Source of the DNA: Pseudomonadota bacterium
GTDB taxonomy: Bacteria; SAR324; XYD2-FULL-50-16; JAHJRI01
Reading direction: 5' to 3'
NCBI GenBank assembly: GCA_022360105.1
Contig: JAKSDL010000047.1
Span: forward strand, 1-25,110
DNA length: 25,110 nt
The notes beneath the pieces are model-generated. The model did no database searches, was not told where the DNA came from, and saw only the letters and a program-made list of their open reading frames with translations. Below are positions 1 to 5,868 of the stretch, in pieces. The stretch's first letter is position 1. The number at the start of each line of letters is the position of its first letter. Position numbers and translations under genes: made by a program.

Positions 1-160
1 GCTTACAAAAAATTGTAAGGTAAAGATTTTTATGACATTTATGATCAAGTAAATGAGTTCCTGTTAATTCAGGGAGTTAAAATGTTATGACGAATTGACA
101 AGCGGCTGTTTGGAGGAGGAGAGGAAAAAGTGGAGTTAATTGGTTGATCGTTGCGGGGGA

Positions 161-192
161 AAAGCCGGCAATTTGGATATTGCCGGTTTTTT
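161..192. terminator. Intrinsic terminator, probably bidirectional
   Basis: An 8-bp perfect stem (CCGGCAAT at 165-172, ATTGCCGG at 179-186) with a 6-base loop is flanked by an A run on the left and a T run on the right (187-192). It can therefore end transcripts from either side. On the minus strand it closes the TetR/kinase/membrane-protein operon; on the plus strand it would end whatever gene lies left of the window. In bases 1-160 I see no open frame that I would call a gene. Confidence 0.8.
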
Positions 193-261
193 ACAAGAGT
201 TATCATTTGAAATTATTGAAAAATTTCATAACGTTCATCCAAAAATAAACATTAAGCTTCA

Positions 262-696
262 TCAGGTAAAGCTATATAACGTGCCAAATAGATAGAACAC
301 GCCTACCAAAAATGAAACCAGGGAAAACATGATTCTTTTGAATTCCGTGTCCGACTTGAAAACAAGCATGGTAAAAATTTCATAAATAACGAAAAGCCCA
401 CGAAGTGTGTATATGGTGCCAATTCCAAACAAGACGATTTGCAGGAAAGGTAACGGAGACAATAGGTCCGCACCTGAAAATGCGTACAAACCAAACACGG
501 TGAAAACGATCGTTATTCCCCAAGTAACAAATCCCGGAAGCAAGGAACCGTTTTCCGCCAGGGAAGCCATTTTTTCGCCGGCTCCAAAGTATCGATAGCC
601 TGGAGCGCCATAAAAAATGATTGCAAGGTGCAGTATAGCAATAGCCATGCTTGCCAGTCCGGCTGCTGTTAATAAAGGATTTGCAAGTTCGATCAT
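262..696 (-). CDS. Small four-helix membrane protein of unknown function
   Basis: Unrecognised inner-membrane protein of 144 residues with about four hydrophobic segments. The frame can be extended upstream to a GTG at 735, inside the kinase gene. I prefer the ATG at 694-696 because an AGGA lies six bases before it. Near the first helix a GAPGYRYFGAGE stretch resembles a signature I associate with small conserved proteobacterial membrane proteins, but I cannot name a family. It is the last gene of the minus-strand operon, starting 22 bases after the kinase stop, and the strong hairpin at 161-192 ends the unit. Co-transcription with a Coq8/UbiB-type kinase suggests a membrane or lipid-related role; that is inference only. 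Confidence 0.7.
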   Translation of the reverse strand: MIELANPLLTAAGLASMAIAILHLAIIFYGAPGYRYFGAGEKMASLAENGSLLPGFVTWGITIVFTVFGLYAFSGADLLSPLPFLQIVLFGIGTIYTLRGLFVIYEIFTMLVFKSDTEFKRIMFSLVSFLVGVFYLFGTLYSFT

Positions 697-718
697 AACA
701 AGTCCTATGATTGATCCA

Positions 719-2017
719 TTAAAGCTTCCAATCACGCGGGTTGATGAAACGCACCCTGGCTTTCAGTTTCTCAAAGATGCGGATTAATCCGTAGTGGGTT
801 CTGTTGATAAACACTAATTCCGGATTGGGACGAAAATACTTTTTATATTGATAGGTCTCCTGCATCAGTCGTTTGCCTTCAGCAATGAAATCCGGGTTTT
901 CACCAAAATCGAAGATCTCTTTTTCGTAAATTTTGGCAAACCAATCTCCGGACTTTTTTAAGGTTTTAAAGATCTCTTCCTGTTTGCCGGTTGAGATTTT
1001 GGTTTGTATCATCTGCATCTTTTCCAAATTCGTAAAATACTCATTTTTATTCCCTTCAACCATGGTGATAAAGGTCTCTTTAAACAATTCAGCAAATTCT
1101 GAAGAAAATCTTTTGACACAGCCAAAATCCACCAAACCAAGATCTAGATTTTTTTTGATGATAAAATTTCCGGGATTCGGATCTGCCTGCAGACAGTTCA
1201 ATTTGAACATGGCGCAAAGAAACTGATCATACAGCAATGCTGCAACCCGATCTCGTTCCTCTTGAGTAGGATTTTGCGTCATCCAGGCGTCAAGGGATAA
1301 GCCATCCACATATTCGGTGGTTAAGACCGTTCGCGTGCAAAAATCGGAAACCGTTTTTGGGATCTCAATATTGTCCATTTGCAGCTGTTCATGAAAAAAC
1401 ATGGTGTTTTCCGCTTCCTGCTCATAATCAATTTCTTCCATGAGTTTGAGCTCTATTTCTTCCAAAACCGGCAATGCAAAGCGAGCATATGGCGTTGGTT
1501 TGGCAAGGTTGCGGACCAGTTGCAAATCGTTTTGAATGGTTTTGCCAATACCCGGATATTGAATTTTCACCGCCAGGGTCCGGCCTTGCTCATCCTCTGC
1601 CAAATGAACCTGCCCCAGACTGGCAGCAGCAAAAGCAGTGTGATCAAATGATTTAAATATCGATTCGGGTGGCTTTCCAAAAGCATTTTGAATCATCTTT
1701 CTCACCAGGGCTTTATTCAGAGGAGGAACCTGGTTATAGGACTTTTCGAGCTCTTTCCTGATCGCTTTGGGAATAAGATCCAGCTCGGTACTTAGCAGCT
1801 GGGCAATTTTCAATGCCGTGCCTTTTAATAATACCAATCCTTTAAAAATTTCCCGTGCATAGTCACTTTCAAGCGATTGTTTGGCATTTTCTTTTTCTTC
1901 TTCTTTCAAAAACGGTTTTTTTGCCAGGTACTTAAGCATTTTTCCACCAACATTGACAGCCGTTTTACCGCCAACCACCGTGCGTTTCCACTTGCCTTCC
2001 GGGATGGTATCATTCAT
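719..2017 (-). CDS. ABC1/AarF/UbiB-type (Coq8/ADCK3-like) atypical kinase
   Basis: Protein-kinase-like protein of 432 residues in the ABC1/UbiB family, whose members support ubiquinone and other lipid metabolism at membranes. Visible motifs in order: KIAQ at about 70-73 (family KxGQ with Gly replaced by Ala), the alanine-rich loop AAASLGQV at 130-137, the nucleotide-binding lysine K151 in VKIQYPG, EIDYEQEA at 195-202, QADPNPGN at 277-284 in the catalytic-loop position, and DFG at 297-299. The QxDPN form is closer to eukaryotic ADCK3/Coq8 than to the HxDxHPGN of E. coli UbiB. The ATG lies one base after the TetR stop, and a strong GGGAGG lies inside the end of the TetR gene, so the two are translationally coupled. 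The target is unknown. Confidence 0.88.
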   Translation of the reverse strand: MNDTIPEGKWKRTVVGGKTAVNVGGKMLKYLAKKPFLKEEEKENAKQSLESDYAREIFKGLVLLKGTALKIAQLLSTELDLIPKAIRKELEKSYNQVPPLNKALVRKMIQNAFGKPPESIFKSFDHTAFAAASLGQVHLAEDEQGRTLAVKIQYPGIGKTIQNDLQLVRNLAKPTPYARFALPVLEEIELKLMEEIDYEQEAENTMFFHEQLQMDNIEIPKTVSDFCTRTVLTTEYVDGLSLDAWMTQNPTQEERDRVAALLYDQFLCAMFKLNCLQADPNPGNFIIKKNLDLGLVDFGCVKRFSSEFAELFKETFITMVEGNKNEYFTNLEKMQMIQTKISTGKQEEIFKTLKKSGDWFAKIYEKEIFDFGENPDFIAEGKRLMQETYQYKKYFRPNPELVFINRTHYGLIRIFEKLKARVRFINPRDWKL

Positions 2018-2018
2018 A

Positions 2019-2747
2019 TCAACCTCCCATGAATTCCCGCTTGATCAACTTGATGGTGTCCATTCGTCGTTTCATTCCCTCCAGTCTGCTGAGAAAATGA
2101 CTTTTAAAAAAGTAAGACACGATATCAAATAACTTATTCACAGCTCCCGCTTTTAAGATGGAACAAAAAAGATCCATGGTTTTATCGATCATCATGCTGG
2201 TGTCTGCAAATTGATCCGAACGATCATTTAACCAGAAGATAATGATCCCTACGTAATAGTCCCATAGTAAATGATAGATTATCTGCTGGAACATCTGCGC
2301 CGGAATCTCGTTCACTTCAATCGCTGCGGTAAATATGTCATCCACAATTTTTTCAAAGAGATCTTGAATAGCGTGCAACTGCTCAGCGTTTTGACTGAGA
2401 GCAAAAAATATCCGCTTAAAACTTAAGGCGACAAATTCCCGATCAGGCAGAAACAGCTCCAGCAAGGTCTCAAATAAGGTCTGCAATTGCTCGTGGAGAG
2501 TAAATTCGTTAAATTTTTCAATTTTGCGCATGCGAGTCACACATTCATTCAATTTCTCTTCATAATAAGCAAACAGGATTGCTTCCTTGGTGGGAAAATA
2601 ATTATAGATAGTCGCATCACCGATGCTGGCTTCTTTGGCAATAGCCCGCATGGTTGCGGCTTTAAATCCCTTATCTATCATTATATCCACAGCAACACCA
2701 ATTATCTTGAGTCTGTTCTTCTTTTTTTGTTGAGCACTGATCTTCAT
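2019..2747 (-). CDS. TetR/AcrR-family transcriptional regulator
   Basis: Regulator of 242 residues, somewhat longer than the usual 190-220. The N-terminal helix-turn-helix is clear at about residues 12-58 (TMRAIAKEASIG, then DATIYNYFPTKEAIL). The C-terminal ligand domain is helical and aromatic-rich with no recognisable ligand signature; a basic tail follows residue 210. The ATG at 2745-2747 is preceded by AAGAGG at good spacing. It is the first gene of a three-gene minus-strand operon with the kinase and membrane protein and most likely controls that operon. A sigma-70-like promoter (2801-2828) and a perfect 14-bp palindrome (2764-2777) lie just upstream, consistent with autoregulation. Confidence 0.9.
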   Translation of the reverse strand: MKISAQQKKKNRLKIIGVAVDIMIDKGFKAATMRAIAKEASIGDATIYNYFPTKEAILFAYYEEKLNECVTRMRKIEKFNEFTLHEQLQTLFETLLELFLPDREFVALSFKRIFFALSQNAEQLHAIQDLFEKIVDDIFTAAIEVNEIPAQMFQQIIYHLLWDYYVGIIIFWLNDRSDQFADTSMMIDKTMDLFCSILKAGAVNKLFDIVSYFFKSHFLSRLEGMKRRMDTIKLIKREFMGG

Positions 2748-2763
2748 TTTGAACCTCTTTTGT

Positions 2764-2777
2764 ATAACTGCAGTTAT
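2764..2777. promoter_or_regulatory. Palindrome, candidate TetR operator
   Basis: Perfect 14-bp palindrome ATAACTGCAGTTAT, 17 bases before the TetR start codon and downstream of the predicted transcription start. Its position and symmetry fit a self-repression operator for the adjacent TetR protein. No second copy was noticed in the window. Confidence 0.45.
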
Positions 2778-2800
2778 TTAAATTAAATACTTTTGCTTTT

Positions 2801-2828
2801 AATATATAGTATTTTTTCTTTAAGTCAA
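2801..2828 (-). promoter_or_regulatory. Sigma-70-type promoter for the TetR/kinase operon
   Basis: Reading the minus strand, TTGACT (2823-2828) and TATATT (2801-2806) are separated by 16 bases. Transcription would start near 2794, leaving a leader of about 47 bases that contains the palindromic candidate operator. Confidence 0.5.
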
Positions 2829-2960
2829 TTAAAAAACGATTACCTTCACAGGGTTGTTAATCCAGGACTAAAAAAACAGACCTATCAACACCCGGGAATA
2901 AAAAAGCAAAAAGCTGTATTGATTCATTTCAAACAAAAAGATTAATAAGTAGTGTTTTCG

Positions 2961-2966
2961 TATAAT
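2961..2966 (+). promoter_or_regulatory. Candidate -10 element for truC
   Basis: A perfect TATAAT lies about 120 bases before the truC start, but no good -35 sits 16-18 bases upstream, so this is only a weak promoter call. The rest of the 340-base divergent gap (2748-3087) holds the TetR promoter and operator and nothing else that I recognise. Confidence 0.25.
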
Positions 2967-3087
2967 ATCGCCATTCTTTCAAATTACCCGGCCTTGATCT
3001 TTATTCGCCTGCTTACTATTATGACCGGACAGTGTTTTTCACAACGCTTGATTCCAGGCTTTCCCTGCTCAGTTTCTTATACTTTTC

Positions 3088-3840
3088 ATGACACCCAATC
3101 TGACCGTTGTCTATCAGGATGATTATATGATCGCTGTTGATAAACCGCCCGATATGATGGTTCATCGCAGTTTGATCAATCCAAGGGAGAAGCAGGTGGT
3201 AATGACTCTTTTGAGAAACCAACTGGGCCAGTGGGTGTATCCTGTGCATCGGCTGGACCGTCCTACAACAGGGGTTTTGCTGTTTGCATTAGACAAAGAC
3301 ACTGCCAAACACCTGACCGAATCGATTGAAAAAAGACTGGTAAAAAAAACTTATCTTGCCATAGTACGAGGAAGCATCAGTGATTCCGGATTCATTGACA
3401 GACCTCTGAAAGAGGCAACGGACAGGATTGCTGACAAAAATAAAAACCCGGAAAAGCCGGAACAAGAAGCTAAGACCCATTTTAAATCCCTGGCGACTGT
3501 TGAAATTAAAGAACCCGTCAGCAAATATCCCACCTCCAGATACAGCCTTGTCGAATTGCAACCGGAAACGGGCAGGCGTCATCAATTAAGAAGACACCTG
3601 CATCATATCAGCCATCCAGTTATTGGAGATACCACCTATGGGGATAGCAAACACAATCGATTTTTCAGACAACGATTTATCTGCCGCGGGCTGCTGCTCA
3701 GTTCTGTTGAACTGAAATTCAAACATCCCGTACATTCAAAGGCAGTGTCTATATCTGCCCCAGTGGGAGAGGACCTGCAGAAGATAGCCACTGAATTCAG
3801 CTGGAATTCGTTCATAGTTGATCGATGGAAGAGGTTTTAA
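3088..3840 (+). CDS. truC: tRNA pseudouridine(65) synthase TruC
   Basis: RluA-type pseudouridine synthase of 250 residues (E. coli TruC is about 260) that isomerises U65 in certain tRNAs. The catalytic motif HRLDRPTTG is at about 54-62, with the nucleophilic Asp in HRLD. The TruC-specific character comes from the MVHRS segment near the N-terminus, the YPTSRY stretch near 150, and GRRHQLRRHLHHISHP, followed by IGDTTYGD. These match the E. coli protein closely as I remember it, more than RluA, RluC or RluD. The start codon has no convincing Shine-Dalgarno sequence, but the N-terminus aligns with the family start. It forms a two-gene unit with the alkyltransferase-like gene three bases downstream. 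Confidence 0.9.
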   Translation: MTPNLTVVYQDDYMIAVDKPPDMMVHRSLINPREKQVVMTLLRNQLGQWVYPVHRLDRPTTGVLLFALDKDTAKHLTESIEKRLVKKTYLAIVRGSISDSGFIDRPLKEATDRIADKNKNPEKPEQEAKTHFKSLATVEIKEPVSKYPTSRYSLVELQPETGRRHQLRRHLHHISHPVIGDTTYGDSKHNRFFRQRFICRGLLLSSVELKFKHPVHSKAVSISAPVGEDLQKIATEFSWNSFIVDRWKRF

Positions 3841-3843
3841 GCC

Positions 3844-4167
3844 ATGACAGCTTCAAATAAGACCAAGAGCATGTACCAGAGAATTTACGATGTTGTTCGG
3901 AGCATTCCTTTCGGAAGAGTCATGACCTACGGACAGGTAGCCAAATTAGCCGGTGGTTGTTCTGCCAGAAATGTAGGCTATGCCATGGCGGCACTTCCAT
4001 TTGATTCCGGCGTACCCTGGCAGCGTGTTATTAACGCAAAGGGAGAGGTAAGTCCAAGAGTCGACGGCAGGGGACATTTAATACAACGCCAGGTACTGGA
4101 AACCGAAGGAGTTATATTCAATAAAAAGGGTAAAGTGGATTTGAAGTTGTATCGATGGAACAAATAG
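3844..4167 (+). CDS. Alkyltransferase-like protein (ATL, MGMT-fold, no active cysteine)
   Basis: Protein of 107 residues matching the DNA-binding domain of O6-alkylguanine alkyltransferases. A PWQRV sequence at 58-62 stands where MGMT has PCHRV, so the methyl-accepting Cys is replaced by Trp59. This is the hallmark of alkyltransferase-like proteins such as E. coli YbaZ, which bind O6-alkylguanine, flip the base and hand the lesion to nucleotide excision repair. The helix-turn-helix (VMTYGQVAKLAG) and the arginine-finger region (SARNVGYAMAA) are intact. The ATG is three bases after the truC stop, with GAAGAGG overlapping the end of truC, so coupling is likely. A MITE-like element begins immediately after its stop codon. 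Confidence 0.9.
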   Translation: MTASNKTKSMYQRIYDVVRSIPFGRVMTYGQVAKLAGGCSARNVGYAMAALPFDSGVPWQRVINAKGEVSPRVDGRGHLIQRQVLETEGVIFNKKGKVDLKLYRWNK

Positions 4168-4423
4168 TCATTAACTCAAGTTTCGCACCTGTTTTTGCAG
4201 AAGATGATTTATATGGTGTAAAACCACCATCAGCTGTTCAGTTAAAAGCATTTGGCTATTAGCGATCAGCTGCTAGCTTTGATACGACTCGCTGCGCTCC
4301 ATTATTTTGAACATTAATGTAAACGGACCGAAGGTGCTCAGTTCAAAGCTAAAAGTCATCGTCCTCAGTGAACTGCGGAGCCACTGATAGAATAAAACAA
4401 GGGGGCGAAACTTGAGTCATTAA
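4168..4423. mobile_element. MITE-like element with target-site duplication
   Basis: A non-coding element of 242 bp (4175-4416). It has perfect 12-bp terminal inverted repeats, CTCAAGTTTCGC at 4175-4186 and its complement at 4405-4416, with imperfect similarity inward to about 20 bp. A 7-bp direct repeat TCATTAA flanks it at 4168-4174 and 4417-4423, as expected of a target duplication. The interior has a further inverted pair (TAGCTTTGA at 4274-4282, TCAAAGCTA at 4343-4351) and a run of degenerate GCTGANN-type heptads on the minus strand (about 4230-4277). No transposase frame is present, so it would move only in trans. It inserted directly after the stop codon of the upstream gene. Confidence 0.7.
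4257..4277 (-). repeat. Degenerate GCTGANN heptad repeat, copy A
   Basis: Read on the minus strand: GCTAGCA, GCTGATC, GCTAATA, continuing with more degenerate heptads towards 4230. Same 7-base periodicity as the elements at 5694-5759 and 10276-10347. It lies inside the MITE-like element. Confidence 0.4.
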
Positions 4424-4457
4424 TTTTAATGTTTTAGGGCTGAACTGCTTCTATTAA

Positions 4458-4594
4458 AACTGCTTTTGCGTATTTACTTAAAATAGGATAGGGTGATGGC
4501 ATAATTCTGATGTCATCGGATTTCTACTATTCTCGAACCCAAAACTGCTTGGCTTCACCGTAACACCTATCATTGAGAACATACAAAAGCAGTT
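4458..4594. repeat. 11-bp inverted repeat in the leader of the 266-residue gene
   Basis: AACTGCTTTTG (4458-4468) and its exact complement CAAAAGCAGTT (4584-4594) bracket about 115 bases just before the next gene. A smaller imperfect stem (4495-4502 with 4510-4517) lies inside. No flanking target duplication was found, so this is either a structured leader or regulatory pair, or an old element. A weak promoter-like pair (TTGAGA at 4573, TATACA at 4597) overlaps the right arm. Confidence 0.3.
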
Positions 4595-4630
4595 GATATA
4601 CAATACAATATACGGGGAGGGTAACAAACC

Positions 4631-5431
4631 ATGGAAAAAGGCGAACTGAAAACAGGTCAATTATTAGGAATTGTTGAAAAAAGAGGAAAACTGATTCGCG
4701 AATATGTTGCAGGTTTTTTCGGCGATGAGCCGATTATCAAACAGCGTCTGTTAACACCTCAGGAAGCCAGAAGGTACAGAGAAGACAAAGAACGCGGAAT
4801 CAGCGAAGGAAAGACAAGTTCCGAAGCTTCACAGGCAGCTGCTGGTAGAGTCAGACCAGGTGCAGGATTGGCCGGTAAGCCCGGGCTAAAGCGAAGACCT
4901 GCCAAACCAGGCACTAAGTTAAAAACCAGACCTGCTGCTGCAAGGGGAGACGCCCCGGTTGAAGCAAACGATGAGGCACCCGTTCGGGAAAGACCAACCA
5001 GGTCTGAAGCGCCAGCAGAAAGCAGCATTCCCCAATCAGGTTACGGGAATCAGCAGACCAGTGAAAACGATGCTTTTATTCAACAACTAATCGATAGTGA
5101 ACAAGATAAGCCAAACTTCAATCCCGCCAACAGGCAGAAAGCCTTGACCACCATCAACAGAATCGGTAGCCCGGAGATGAAGATCTTTCAAATCGGTACC
5201 CTGAAAAATGAAAAAGAAGGGTACCATTACTCACAAAAGGAGTACCTGGTAAGAATCATAATGGGATTGCCGTTGTGGAAACCGAAAGCAGAAGTACCTG
5301 CCCCGGTTGAAGAAGAGAAAAAGGAAGAAGCTCCGGCTGAAGACGCGGTGGCTGTTGTTGAACCTGCTCAGGAGGCAGAATTAGTCACAGCCGAGGATGA
5401 CGCTGCAACCGATGCCAAATTTGATGCCTAA
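4631..5431 (+). CDS. Unrecognised protein with disordered Ala/Pro/Arg linker and acidic tail
   Basis: Unrecognised protein of 266 residues. It has no signal peptide and no membrane segment. Residues 1-65 look folded and charged; about 66-140 are low-complexity, rich in Ala, Pro, Gly and Arg/Lys (strongly basic); about 145-220 look like a second small folded region with a conserved-looking YHYSQKEYLVRIIMGLPLW; and residues 222-266 are Glu/Ala/Pro-rich and acidic. The layout of two modules joined by a basic disordered linker plus an acidic tail recalls nucleic-acid or ribosome-associated proteins, but I know no matching family. The GGGGAGGG ribosome site is strong, suggesting good expression. 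It stands alone, ending at a hairpin (5450-5477). Confidence 0.75.
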   Translation: MEKGELKTGQLLGIVEKRGKLIREYVAGFFGDEPIIKQRLLTPQEARRYREDKERGISEGKTSSEASQAAAGRVRPGAGLAGKPGLKRRPAKPGTKLKTRPAAARGDAPVEANDEAPVRERPTRSEAPAESSIPQSGYGNQQTSENDAFIQQLIDSEQDKPNFNPANRQKALTTINRIGSPEMKIFQIGTLKNEKEGYHYSQKEYLVRIIMGLPLWKPKAEVPAPVEEEKKEEAPAEDAVAVVEPAQEAELVTAEDDAATDAKFDA

Positions 5432-5449
5432 TCAGTAAAGCCGCTATAC

Positions 5450-5477
5450 ACGGGTTTGAAACCTCCCTCAAACCCGT
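5450..5477 (+). terminator. Stem-loop, probable terminator of the 266-residue gene
   Basis: A perfect 10-bp stem (ACGGGTTTGA at 5450-5459, TCAAACCCGT at 5468-5477) with an 8-base loop lies 19 bases after the stop. It is followed by a pyrimidine-rich stretch rather than a clean T run, so termination strength is uncertain. The remaining gap to 5868 contains the heptad hairpin and nothing else recognised. Confidence 0.6.
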
Positions 5478-5693
5478 CCCCTCCTTTGTAAGTTTCTCCT
5501 TTTTCCGTCAAAACTATTCACCAGCTTAATCCAATCTATTCCCTTTGTAATTCCGGATTGTCTGTTTTTCCTTGAATCCTCAATGACTTACTGATACCTG
5601 TGGAATAATTATTACTATTTTGTATCTCTAAGAAAAGCACGAAAATCCTTTAACAGTTTGGTGTATTTAAACGTTTTTTTGCTAGAATTGAAT

Positions 5694-5759
5694 GCTATCA
5701 GCATTCAGCCAGAAAAATAGAAAACAAAGCACTTATCTGCTGACGGCTGATAGCTGAGC
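5694..5759. repeat. GCTGANN heptad hairpin element, copy B
   Basis: Right arm on the plus strand: GCTGACG, GCTGATA, GCTGAGC (5739-5759). Left arm on the minus strand: GCTGAAT, GCTGATA (5696-5709). The arms face each other and include a perfect 9-bp inverted pair (5694-5702 with 5746-5754). The left arm also forms a tight local hairpin (GAATGC, GCATTC at 5690-5706). The element sits in the gap upstream of the aspartase fusion gene. Confidence 0.55.
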
Positions 5760-5868
5760 GCATCAACCTTTATAGTGCAAATCTGCTCATAACCTTAAAG
5801 ACCTTAAGATTTTCGTGTGTTTTTTTTAAGTCACCAATTATTGGCAGGAACCACATCAGGGGGACTAC

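Noticed and set aside
1..160. Tail of a gene entering from the left
   Set aside because: Frames are interrupted early and no conserved ending is recognisable; only the terminator at 161-192 hints at an upstream plus-strand gene.
3844..4167. Active O6-methylguanine methyltransferase
   Set aside because: The active-site Cys is replaced by Trp (PWQRV), so it is an alkyltransferase-like protein.
5694..5759. CRISPR-like array
   Set aside because: The repeats are only 7 bases, contiguous, without spacers, and face each other as a hairpin.
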